Source of the DNA: Streptomyces sp. NBC_00557 | GTDB lineage: Bacteria; Actinomycetota; Actinomycetes; Streptomycetales; Streptomycetaceae | DNA: 64,000 nucleotides | Assembly (NCBI RefSeq): GCF_036345995.1 | Contig: NZ_CP107796.1 | Coordinates: forward strand, 7,130,001 to 7,194,000 | Direction of reading: 5' to 3' | Shown here: positions 15,773-25,805 of the stretch, one piece after another | Position numbering within the stretch: position 1 is the first letter of the stretch | Layout: each line of letters starts with the position of its first letter | The notes under the pieces: generated by a model | Database searches by the model: none | What the model was told of the DNA's origin: nothing | Seen by the model: the letters and a program-made list of their open reading frames with translations, nothing else | Made by a program: the position numbers and the translations under genes

Positions 15773-16842
15773 CCGACCTGCTGTACTCGGAGGAGGAAGA
15801 GGCGCTGCGGGCCGCCGTACGCGACCTGCTCATGGACCACTGCTCCGCGGCGGACGTCCTCGCCCGCATCGAGTCGGACACCCCGCACGACCTCGCCCTG
15901 TGGAAGTCCCTCACCGAGGGCATGGGCCTGGCCGGACTCCTGGTGCCCGAGGAGCAGGGCGGCCAGGGCGCCTCCGCCCGCGAAGTCGCCGTCGTCCTGG
16001 AGGAGCTGGGCCGGGCCGTCGCCCCCGTGCCGTACCTCACCAGCGCGGTCGTGGCCACCGAGGCCCTGCTGGCCTGCGGGGACGATGAACTGCTCGGACA
16101 GCTGGCCGCCGGGCGCACCATCGGCGCCCTCGCCGTCGGCCTGCACACCGCCCCGGGCGCCGCCGTCAGGACCGTACGGCTGGAGGACGGCGCGCTGCAC
16201 GGGGAGCTGACCGGCATCGCCGACGCGGCCGTGGCCGACGTCCTGCTCGTCCCGGCCGACGACGGCGGCCTGTACGCGGTGGCCGCGAACGCCGTCACGG
16301 TCGTCCCGCAGACCTCCCTCGACCTGACCCGGCCGCTGGCGACCCTGCGCCTGGAGGGTGCGCCCGGCCGCCGCGTCGGCGACGCCGAACCCGCCGTACG
16401 ACGCGCCCTGCGGGCCGCCGCCGGACTGCTCGCCTCCGAGCAACTCGGCGTCGCCGACTGGGCGTTGACCGAGACGGTGCGCTATCTGAAGGAGCGCAAG
16501 CAGTTCAACCGGCCGGTCGGCGGCTTCCAGGCGCTCAAGCACCGGCTCGCCCAGCTGTGGCTGGAGGTCGTCAGCCTCCGCGCCGCCGCCCGCGCCGCGG
16601 CGGACGCGCTGGCCACCGGCGAGGACACGGACGTCTCGGTCGCCGTCGCCCAGGCCTACGCCGCTCCCGTCGCCGTGCACGCCGCCGAGGAGGCGCTGCA
16701 ACTGCACGGCGGCATCGGGATGACCTGGGAACATCCGATCCACCTGTATCTGAAGCGCGCCAAGGCCGACTCGATCGCCCACGGCACGGCGGGAGCGCAC
16801 CGGGAGGCGCTGGCCGCACTGGTCGACCTCCAGGCGCCCTGA
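15769..16842 (+). CDS. Acyl-CoA dehydrogenase, second of a coupled pair
   Basis: A 357-residue member, shorter than ordinary acyl-CoA dehydrogenases. The N-terminal domain (YSEEEEALRAAVRDLL) and C-terminal helical domain (RYLKERKQFNRPVGGFQALKHRLAQLWLEV and LQLHGGIGMTWEHPIHLYLKRAKAD) are clear. The middle beta domain is reduced and alanine-rich, and no FSEPxAGSD motif is seen. This is the pattern of the second subunit in heteromeric dehydrogenases. The ATG overlaps the previous stop, so a 1:1 complex is likely. A strong hairpin terminator follows 14 bp after the stop, closing a three-gene operon. Confidence 0.88.
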   Translation: MTDLLYSEEEEALRAAVRDLLMDHCSAADVLARIESDTPHDLALWKSLTEGMGLAGLLVPEEQGGQGASAREVAVVLEELGRAVAPVPYLTSAVVATEALLACGDDELLGQLAAGRTIGALAVGLHTAPGAAVRTVRLEDGALHGELTGIADAAVADVLLVPADDGGLYAVAANAVTVVPQTSLDLTRPLATLRLEGAPGRRVGDAEPAVRRALRAAAGLLASEQLGVADWALTETVRYLKERKQFNRPVGGFQALKHRLAQLWLEVVSLRAAARAAADALATGEDTDVSVAVAQAYAAPVAVHAAEEALQLHGGIGMTWEHPIHLYLKRAKADSIAHGTAGAHREALAALVDLQAP

Positions 16843-16855
16843 CACCGGACGTGTG

Positions 16856-16884
16856 AAGCCCGCCCCGCCCTGGGCGGGCTTTTC
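16856..16884 (+). terminator. Rho-independent terminator of the 13.6-16.8 kb operon
   Basis: AAGCCCGCC (16856-16864) pairs with GGCGGGCTT (16873-16881) around an 8-base loop and runs into TTTTCC. The 9-bp stem plus T tract starts 14 bp after the last stop codon. Confidence 0.8.
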
Positions 16885-17003
16885 CACGCCCTTGCACCGA
16901 GAGGTGAACAACGCGCCAACTCCCCGCGAGACGCTGCCCGTTGGCAGACAAGGCCACGCATACTCCCTTCGGTCCCCATCCGGCACCCCAAGGGAGGCAG
17001 CGC

Positions 17004-17867
17004 ATGGCCCTCACCACCCGCCGCAGAGCCCTCACCACCCTCGGCGCCGCCCTCGCCGGCGCGGTCGCCCTGCCCGCCGCACAGGCCCGGGCGGGCGGCG
17101 TCCCCCGTGGCCCGCGCCCGCTGTGGAACGCCCACGCCCACAACGACTACGAGCACCCACGGCCGCTGTCCGACGCGCTCGACCACCGCTTCGGCAGCGT
17201 CGAGGCCGACATCTTCCTCGTCGGCGACCAGCTCCTCATCGGTCACGACAGCTCCGAACTGGACCCGTCCCGCACCCTGGAATCCCTCTACCTCGACCCG
17301 CTCGCCGCCCGCGTCCGCGCCCAGCACGGCACGGTCTACCGGGGATGGCGCCGGCCGCTGCAGCTCCTGATCGACATCAAGACCGAGGGCTCGTCGACCT
17401 ACCTCGAACTCGACCGTCATCTGCGCCGGTACCCGCACCTGTTCACCCGGTACGCGCACGGCCGGGTGCACCCCGGACCGGTCACCGCCGTCGTCTCCGG
17501 CGACCGCGCCGCCCGCACCCCCATGGAGGCGCAGGACGAGCGGCGCGCCTTCTACGACGGCCGGCTCACCGACCTGGGCAGCGCCGCCCCCGCCACCTTC
17601 ATCCCGCTGATCAGCGACAACTGGACGCAGAACTTCACCTGGACGGGAGAGGGCGCCTTCCCCGACGCCGAACGGCAGAAGCTGCGCGGCATCACCGCCG
17701 CCGCCCGCGCGCGCGGGCAGCGGGTGCGGTTCTGGGCCACCCCGGACGCCGCGGGCCCGGCCCGCGACGCCCTGTGGACGGAACTGCTCGCCGCCGGTGT
17801 CGATTATCTGAACACCGACGACCTGGCCGGCCTGGAAGCCTTCCTCGACGCCCACCCCACCGTGTGA
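17004..17867 (+). CDS. Tat-exported PI-PLC/GDPD-like phosphodiesterase
   Basis: A 287-residue secreted protein. The Tat signal TTRRRALTTLGAALAGAVALPAAQARA is followed by a TIM-barrel phosphodiesterase-like domain: HAHNDYEHPRPLSDAL, then VEADIFLVGDQLLIGH, then LLIDIKTEG, and a C-terminal YLNTDDLAGLEAFL. These are the positions of the GDPD/PI-PLC catalytic His and metal-binding acidic residues, in the variant group related to yeast Aim6. ATG 17004 follows AAGGGAGG and gives the twin-arginine start; a longer in-frame ATG at 16941 is less likely. It probably hydrolyses a phosphodiester outside the membrane, substrate unknown. It stands alone after the terminator at 16856. Confidence 0.8.
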   Translation: MALTTRRRALTTLGAALAGAVALPAAQARAGGVPRGPRPLWNAHAHNDYEHPRPLSDALDHRFGSVEADIFLVGDQLLIGHDSSELDPSRTLESLYLDPLAARVRAQHGTVYRGWRRPLQLLIDIKTEGSSTYLELDRHLRRYPHLFTRYAHGRVHPGPVTAVVSGDRAARTPMEAQDERRAFYDGRLTDLGSAAPATFIPLISDNWTQNFTWTGEGAFPDAERQKLRGITAAARARGQRVRFWATPDAAGPARDALWTELLAAGVDYLNTDDLAGLEAFLDAHPTV

Positions 17868-17970
17868 CACCACACGTTCGGGCGACACGTCAGTCGCCCG
17901 AACGAACCCTCCGCTGCGCGACACTTGCGGACGAAACGCCACTCAAGGGGCGTGGCGGAGGAGGTTCCCG

Positions 17971-18165
17971 GTGGTCATTCCCGTCTCGGCGGTCATGCTG
18001 CTCCTGGTCCTGGCCGTGATCTTCATCCGCAACTGCTCGCTGAAGATCTCCCATGCCGTGGTCTGCGTGCTGCTCGGTTTCTTCCTGGCCGGCACATGTC
18101 TGGCGCCGACCATCCACAGCGGGATCGCCACGACCGCCGACCTGGTGAGCAGCCTGCGGCCGTGA
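17971..18165 (+). CDS. Small two-helix membrane protein, unknown function
   Basis: A 64-residue protein starting at GTG 17971 behind an excellent ribosome site (GGAGGAGG, 6 bases before). Two hydrophobic segments, about 4-20 (PVSAVMLLLVLAVIFI) and 29-50 (AVVCVLLGFFLAGTCLAPTI), are separated by RNCSLKIS. The tail is TADLVSSLRP. I recall very similar small proteins in many streptomycetes but no established role. The ribosome site, membrane pattern and codon bias make it a real gene. It converges with the phosphodiester glycosidase gene with only 3 bp between stops. Confidence 0.75.
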   Translation: MVIPVSAVMLLLVLAVIFIRNCSLKISHAVVCVLLGFFLAGTCLAPTIHSGIATTADLVSSLRP

Positions 18166-18168
18166 GGC

Positions 18169-19407
18169 TCAGCCGGCCGAGAACACCCCGATGCCGTTCG
18201 CGACCGGCCGCTCGGCGCCGCCGCTCGGATGGTTGCGGACCGTGACGCCGCTCGCGCCCTCGTCGCGGGCGACCAGCTCCGTCGAGCCGCCCCCGTCGAG
18301 GTTGAACGCGTCCGACGCGCCGAGCGCGCGCATGGTGTCCGCCTCCTCCGCGACCGTCATCCCGGTCCGGTAGGCGGCGGCCCCGTCCAGCGCCAGGATC
18401 AGCAGCCGCCGTCCGCCGCCGGCCACGCCCACGGCCGTACGCACCGTCGAGGCGGCGTCGTCCAGGCCCGGCAGCGCCCGGCCGTCCCTCAGCAGGGGGA
18501 AACCGCCGACCGCGAAGGAGTACGGCACCCCGGAGGAGGCCGCCACGAGGGCGTGGGACACGGTCACCCGCTCACCGACGGACAGCTTGCGCAGCCGCTG
18601 CGCCCCCTCCTCCCGGCCCACCAGGACCGTGGTGCCCGCCGGGATCGGGCCGCCGCCCGGTGCGTCGGCGGTGGAGACCACCCGCCCACCGCGCACCGTC
18701 ACCTCGTAGGCGTCGGAACTGCACGGCGCCGAGCGCCGGGTGTCGGTGCCGCAGACGGCACGCGTCCGGGAGACGCTGCCCCACCGGGAAGTGAAGGCGC
18801 CGACGGAGTTCTCCGCGAGCGCGTACTGGTTGAGGCCCCGCAGCGGGAACGAGCCCTCCGGCGTGGTCACGCTGCCGGTGAGGGTGAGGCGGTCCAGCCG
18901 GGCGCGCCGGTCGGTGCCCACGCCGAGCACGTCCCGGGTACCGGTGCCCGGCGGCAGCGCGGGCCCGAACCGCTGGCCGTCCGGCACCGCCGCCTTGAGC
19001 ACCTGCCCGTCCGCGACGGCCGGTCCGACGCTCGCGCCGGTGGCCTCCACGCCCGGGTGCTGGGCCTCGCTGATGTCGAAGAAGTCGCCGTTGACGCCCG
19101 CCACCGCACCGGCCGCGTCCGCCATCCGGGAGACCGTGGCCCGGGCCGCCACCGCGCCCGGATACAGCAGGTCCACGCGGACGCGCGGATCGCTCAGGTC
19201 GACCGTGAGGAGGTGGGCATGGGCCGTGCCCGCGCCCGCGGCGACGTCGAACTGCCGGTAGGTGACGCCCGGTGCGATCCGTCTGCCGTCCGGTACGGCG
19301 CCGGCCGGTGCCGCCCCCGCGAGGGCCGCACCGGCCAGCACACCGAACGCCGTGACCACCGTGAGAACCGCTCTGCCCGCTGCCGAACGCCTGCGAGGTC
19401 TGGTCAC
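18169..19407 (-). CDS. Secreted phosphodiester glycosidase-family protein (NAGPA domain)
   Basis: A 412-residue exported protein. The N-terminal signal segment (RRRSAAGRAVLTVVTAFGVLAGAAL, cleavage near AGA) is followed by GVTYRQFDVAAGAGTAHAHLLTVDL, then AGVNGDFFDISEAQHPGVEATG. The C-terminal block is RLLILALDGAAAYRTGMTVAEEA ... DAFNLDGGGSTELVARD. The NGDFFD and FNLDGGGSTEL motifs are the signature of the NAGPA domain, as in the mammalian uncovering enzyme; bacterial members are thought to cut sugar-phosphodiesters in wall polymers or exopolysaccharide. GTG 19407 follows GGGAGCACG. The frame continues upstream but shows no homology there. The exact substrate is unknown. Confidence 0.85.
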   Translation of the reverse strand: MTRPRRRSAAGRAVLTVVTAFGVLAGAALAGAAPAGAVPDGRRIAPGVTYRQFDVAAGAGTAHAHLLTVDLSDPRVRVDLLYPGAVAARATVSRMADAAGAVAGVNGDFFDISEAQHPGVEATGASVGPAVADGQVLKAAVPDGQRFGPALPPGTGTRDVLGVGTDRRARLDRLTLTGSVTTPEGSFPLRGLNQYALAENSVGAFTSRWGSVSRTRAVCGTDTRRSAPCSSDAYEVTVRGGRVVSTADAPGGGPIPAGTTVLVGREEGAQRLRKLSVGERVTVSHALVAASSGVPYSFAVGGFPLLRDGRALPGLDDAASTVRTAVGVAGGGRRLLILALDGAAAYRTGMTVAEEADTMRALGASDAFNLDGGGSTELVARDEGASGVTVRNHPSGGAERPVANGIGVFSAG

Positions 19408-19502
19408 CGTGCTCCCTGATGTCTCGTCAACTCCCGCCGCCGTACGGGCTGTCGTACGGCTCGTACGGGCAGTGCACCAGAGCGCGGCGACCGCCGGGCC
19501 GA

Positions 19503-19862
19503 CTAGGCGTCGACTACGCGAGAACGGGTGAGAAAACGCACCCCCTCGGGTGCCTCCAGTGAGAAGCCGCTGCCCCGCCCGGGCACGACGTCCACGATCA
19601 GCCGGGTGTGACGCCACGCCTGGTACTGGCTCCGGGACATCCAGAACGTGACGGGCTCGGCCACGCCGTCCACGGTCAGCTCCGCCAGCAGCACGTCGGA
19701 ACCGCCGGTGCGGAACTCGCCGTCCGGGTAGCACATGGGCGCGCTGCCGTCGCAGCAGCCGCCGGACTGGTGGAACATCAGCGGACCGTGCTCGGCGTGC
19801 AGCCGCCGCACCAGGTCCGCGGCCTGAGGAGTGAGTTCCACGCGGGGGACTTCCTGGTCCAT
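19503..19862 (-). CDS. DUF779 protein, aldehyde-dehydrogenase-associated
   Basis: A 119-residue protein with the DUF779 core: GPLMFHQSGGCCDGSAPMCYP, then FWMSRSQYQAWRHTRLIVDVVPGRGSGFSLEAPEGVRFLTRSR. The adjacent cysteines of GGCCDG and the later Cys may bind metal. In many actinobacteria this gene sits directly beside an acetaldehyde-type dehydrogenase. Here the nearest one is at 26792-28315, about 7 kb away, with the xdh genes and the DedA region between. A role in aldehyde oxidation is inferred from other genomes only. ATG 19862 begins MDQEVPRVELTPQAAD. Confidence 0.85.
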   Translation of the reverse strand: MDQEVPRVELTPQAADLVRRLHAEHGPLMFHQSGGCCDGSAPMCYPDGEFRTGGSDVLLAELTVDGVAEPVTFWMSRSQYQAWRHTRLIVDVVPGRGSGFSLEAPEGVRFLTRSRVVDA

Positions 19863-19923
19863 GGGTCACCGTCCTGGAGAGCCGGGGCGCGGGCCATCGG
19901 ATGCGGTCCAGTCTCACGGATCG

Positions 19924-20640
19924 TCACAGGCCCGTCCAGAAGGCGTGGTTGCACCATCCGGAGGGCGCAGTGACGGCTGAGGACGGCCACCAGCCTCCCG
20001 CCGGGGTCGCGCACGCGTTCACCACCCGCCCGTTGGGGTCGTGCGCACCGTTCACCAGCCGCCCGTCGGGGTCGTGGACGACGGTGCACACCGCCGCCCG
20101 TGGGGGTCGTGGACGACGTTTTCCGTCGTAGCGGTTGCGGCGCAGCACGATGTCGGCGGCGCAGACGGCAGTGCTCGGGCCGAGCAGCACCACGGTCAGC
20201 TGCAGCACATGGCCGACGGTGCCGAGGAAGCCCGACACGAGCAGCGCGTACAGGGGCAGGCATGGGGAGACGGTGCCGTCGACGAGGACGCCGCGCGAGC
20301 GCCGGATGACGATGCCGACGGCCTGCAGGGCGAGGGCGAGCCGGAACACCGGGCGGAACCAGCCGCTGGGGCGAGGACTCCGGGTCGCTCATGTCGACGG
20401 CGGTCGCGGCGAGCGCGCCGATGCCGCAGACCAGCCCTGGCCAGGAAGCCGCCGAGCGCCGTCAGCGCGAAGCAGCAGGCGGAGATCATCCAGCCGGTGA
20501 CCGCGTTGTTGACCCGGTTGCCGAGCACCCCGCACATGGCCCGCGTGATGACCTCGCTCGGCGCGTCCGCCGCCGGTCCCGAGACCGCGAGCAGCCCCGT
20601 GAGCAGACAGAACAGACTGCCGGCGAACGATCATCCCCCG
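19924..20640 (-). pseudogene. Degraded membrane transporter, resembling an NCS1 (purine/cytosine-type) permease
   Basis: Read on the minus strand, transporter-like text appears in more than one frame. The first frame has FAGSLFCLLTGLLAVSG and SEVITRAMCGVLGNRVNNAV with WMISACCFALTALGGFL. After a break come LVCGIGALAATAVDMSDPE, then LALALQAVGIVIRRSRGVLV and LYALLVSGFLGTVGHVL up to GPSTAVCAADIVLRRNRYDG. The RRNRYDG end of the last membrane block is typical of NCS1 permeases as I remember them. The N-terminal half is missing and the C-terminus is replaced by repeats (19988-20120). No intact start is found. A nucleobase permease would fit the nearby xanthine dehydrogenase, but the family call is moderate. 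Confidence 0.5.
19988..20120. repeat. Four imperfect 32-34-bp tandem repeats
   Basis: Units start at 19988, 20020, 20053 and 20087, each beginning CACC or CACA and containing a CCGCCCGT-type block then GGGGTCG. In the minus-strand frame they read as an 11-residue repeat (HDPDGRLVNGA, DPNGRVVNACA and a decayed copy). The array lies at the 3' end of the decayed permease. Unit divergence argues for an old expansion. Confidence 0.65.
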
Positions 20641-20749
20641 CGCCTGCCACACGCTCAGTGCCCGTCAGCACGCTCTCGGTGAAGCGCCTGCCGACCCGCG
20701 CGGCGGCGCCCGGGCCGTGGACGGCGCGGCGGGGCTGGGCGCGGTGCTC

Positions 20750-21385
20750 TCAGCAGGGTGTCCGGCGGCGTTCGCGGCGGGACCGGCGGGCCTCCAGGAG
20801 CAGGGGCAGCAGGGACAGGACGACGACCACGGCGACCAGCGGCAGCAGATAGTCCTCGACGTGCGGGACGGACGTGCCGAGGGTGTAACCGGCGAGGACG
20901 AGCGTCTGCGACCACAGCAGCCCGCCGACGGCCTGCCACAGCGTGAAGGTCCGCACGGGCACGTCGAGGACGCCGGCCACGGGATGCAGCACCGTCCGCA
21001 GCAACGGCACGAACCGGCCGATGACCAGCGCCTTTCCCCGGCCGTACCGGGCCAGCAGCTCCTCGGCGCGGGCGGCCGCCGCCGTCACCCGCCGGCTGGA
21101 GGTGCGGGCCAGCAGCGCCCGTCCGCCGTGCCGCCCGATCAGATACCCGACCTGCCCGCCGGCCACCGCCCCGACCGCGGCGCACAGCAGCACCTGCCAC
21201 AACGCCAGCCGGGGCGGCTGGTCCGCGCTGCCGGCGCACAGCACGCCGGCCGGGAACAGCAGGGTGTCCCCGGGCAGGAAGAAACCGAAGACGAGCAGAC
21301 CGGACTCCGCGAAGATCACCACCAGGACGCCGAGCGCGCCGAAGGCGGCCAGCACCGAGGCGCTGTCCATCGGGTTGACGGCCAT
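20750..21385 (-). CDS. DedA-family membrane protein
   Basis: A 211-residue integral membrane protein. It has the DedA/VTT core: IFAESGLLVFGFFLPGDTLLFPAGVL (about 20-45), VGYLIGRHGGRALL, then GKALVIGRFVPLLRTVLHPVAGVLDVPVRTFTLWQAVGGLLW. The last helix is YLLPLVAVVVVLSLLPLLL, followed by a basic tail (EARRSRRERRRTPC). The FxR...R..P motif and the acidic E/D-Ser-G motif of the family are present. DedA proteins are linked to lipid (undecaprenyl phosphate or phosphatidylethanolamine) translocation. Start: ATG 21385, or GTG three bases earlier, behind an AGGAGG. It stands alone between the decayed permease and the xdh leader region. Confidence 0.9.
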   Translation of the reverse strand: MAVNPMDSASVLAAFGALGVLVVIFAESGLLVFGFFLPGDTLLFPAGVLCAGSADQPPRLALWQVLLCAAVGAVAGGQVGYLIGRHGGRALLARTSSRRVTAAAARAEELLARYGRGKALVIGRFVPLLRTVLHPVAGVLDVPVRTFTLWQAVGGLLWSQTLVLAGYTLGTSVPHVEDYLLPLVAVVVVLSLLPLLLEARRSRRERRRTPC

Positions 21386-21557
21386 CACGGCGCCGCGCCT
21401 CCTGGCCTCCTCGCAGGGCTCCTCGCCACCAGCATCGCCCGCCCGGCCCGAAACCGCCGCGGCGGAGAGGGGCGGGACGTGCCCCGGGCGGGTACCCGGC
21501 GAAGAGCCGTCGCACCGGCCTCCCCGGTCCCGCACGCCAGGTCAGCCACCCGACCTC

Positions 21558-21586
21558 TTGACCTCTGTGGCCCAAGCCACTAGCTT
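21558..21586 (+). promoter_or_regulatory. Strong predicted promoter with palindromic spacer ahead of the xdh region
   Basis: TTGACC (21558-21563), a 17-bp spacer and TAGCTT (21581-21586) make a near-consensus vegetative promoter. The spacer holds GTGGC-CCAA-GCCAC (21567-21580), a perfect inverted repeat placed where a repressor would block polymerase. The start would be near 21593, upstream of the short ORF at 21629. Confidence 0.65.
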
Positions 21587-21628
21587 GCGAAAGCCGATCC
21601 GTGACTACCGAAAGGAGGCGACCAGCGG

Positions 21629-21706
21629 ATGAACACCAGCTCTGATCTCGGTCGCCTCGCCCACCTCGCCGCCTGGGTTCCGGGCAGGATCGCGCACGGC
21701 TGCTGA
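21629..21706 (+). CDS. Short leader-like ORF (25 codons) upstream of xdhA
   Basis: ATG 21629 is preceded by AAAGGAGG (21611-21618), one of the best ribosome sites in the window, and lies about 36 bases after the predicted transcription start. It encodes MNTSSDLGRLAHLAAWVP followed by GRIAHGC and TGA. The peptide is weakly amphipathic and ends in Cys. The next gene, xdhA, starts 187 bp later, so this may be a regulatory leader peptide or a small independent gene. I do not recognise the sequence. Strong promoter plus strong ribosome site are the evidence; 25 codons are too few for coding statistics. Confidence 0.5.
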   Translation: MNTSSDLGRLAHLAAWVPGRIAHGC

Positions 21707-21893
21707 ACGCGCCGTTTTCTGATGTGCCCCTGCGCGGCACATTCCGGGTTTCCCGTCACCACCTTCCGGCACGTCTCTGACGCGTGCCGCCCCGCGCCTG
21801 CTGTCTTCACGCGGCGCATCTGAACACAGAAAGTGCCTGAAAATTGGCAAACGTGATGAATTGTCCCCTCGTGTCCGGAAATGTAGACCTGTC

Positions 21894-23347
21894 ATGGTAG
21901 AAGCGCGGATCACGGTCAATGGGAAAGAAGCACCGATCGCACCGGCTGCGCCCCACACCACAGTGCTGGACTTCCTGCGCGAGCGCGGTCTCACCGGCAC
22001 CAAGGAGGGCTGTGCCGAGGGCGAGTGCGGCGCCTGTTCGGTCCTGGTGGCCCGGCCCGGAGTGAACAAGCCCACCGACTGGGTGGCGGTCAACGCCTGC
22101 CTGGTCCCGGTCGCGGCGCTCGACGGCCAAGAGATCGTCACCTCCGAGGGGCTCGCCACCCCGGGCGAACCCGGCACGCCGCCCACCCTGCACCCGGTGC
22201 AGGAGGAGATGGCGGTGCGCGGCGGCTCCCAGTGCGGTTACTGCACGCCCGGATTCGTGTGCAGCATGGCCGCCGAGTACTACCGGCCCGACCGCTGCGC
22301 GCACGCGGATCCGGCCACCGACGCCGAGCACGGCCCGAACGGTTTCGACCTGCACTCCCTGAGCGGAAACCTGTGCCGCTGCACCGGATACCGCCCGATC
22401 CGCGACGCCGCGTTCGCCGTCGGCACGCCCACCGACGACGACCCGCTGGCGCAGCGGCGCGAGCAGGCCCCGCCCGCGCCGGTCGCCACCGCGTACACCC
22501 AGGACGGCGGGACGTTCCTGCGCACGAGCACCCTGGCGGAGACGCTGCGGCTGCTGCGCGAGCGGCCCGACGCGGTGGTGGTCGCCGGCTCCACCGACTG
22601 GGGCGTCGAGGTCAACATCCGCTCCCGCAGGGCGGAGTGCGTCATCGCCGTCGACCGGCTGCCCGAACTGCGGGAACTGCGCGACGAGCCGGACCACATC
22701 GAGATCGGGGCGGCGCTGACCCTCACCGAGATCGAACGCCGCCTCGACGGCAGCGTCCCGCTGCTGGCAGAGCTGTTCCCCCAGTTCGCCTCCCGGCTCA
22801 TCCGCAACAGCGCGACCTTCGGCGGCAACCTGGGCACCGGCTCGCCCATCGGTGACAGCCCGCCCGCGCTGCTCGCGCTGGAGGCGTCGGTGGTGCTCGC
22901 CGACGCCGACGGAGAGCGGGTGGTCCCGCTGGCGGACTACTTCACCGGCTACCGCCAGAGCGTGCGCCGTCCCGCCGAGCTGATCCGCGCGATCCGCATC
23001 CCGAAGCCGCTGTCCCCGGTCGTGGCCTTCCACAAGATCGCCAAGCGGCGCTTCGACGACATCTCCAGCGTCGCCGTCGCCTTCGCGCTGGACATCGAGG
23101 ACGGCATCGTCCGCACGGCACGCATCGGCCTGGGCGGCGTGGCCGCCACCCCGATCCGCGCCCTCGACACCGAGGCGGCCCTGGAGGGCAGGCCGTGGGC
23201 GGCCGGGACCGTCGAGGCCGCGGCCCGGGTGCTGCGGGCCGCAGGCACGCCGATGAACGACCACCGCGCCAGCGCCGAGTACCGCTCCGCGATGCTCGGC
23301 CAGAGCCTGCTGAAGCTGTACGCGCACACCAACGAGGCGGTCTCGTC

Positions 23348-23351
<4 letters not shown>
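21894..23351 (+). CDS. xdhA: Xanthine dehydrogenase small subunit, 2Fe-2S and FAD domains
   Basis: A 485-residue XdhA-type subunit of a molybdenum hydroxylase. The plant-type ferredoxin cluster motif is GCAEGECGACSV. The second 2Fe-2S domain shows QCGYCTPGFVCSM and GNLCRCTGYRPI, followed by the FAD-binding domain with VVVAGSTDWGVEVNIRSRR and RNSATFGGNLGTGSPIGDSPP. Electrons from the Mo centre in XdhB pass through these clusters to FAD and NAD. I chose ATG 21894 (MVEARITVNGKEA); its ribosome site is weak. An upstream in-frame start at 21861 adds eleven residues. The gene overlaps xdhB by ATGA. Together with xdhC it forms a complete purine-oxidation set, probably transcribed from the promoter at 21558. 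Confidence 0.94.
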
Positions 23352-25804
<2,453 letters not shown>

Positions 25805-25805
25805 C

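Noticed and set aside
16941..17003. Extended N-terminus for the PLC-like protein
   Set aside because: The longer start puts 21 hydrophilic residues before the twin-arginine signal and has a poorer ribosome site than ATG 17004.
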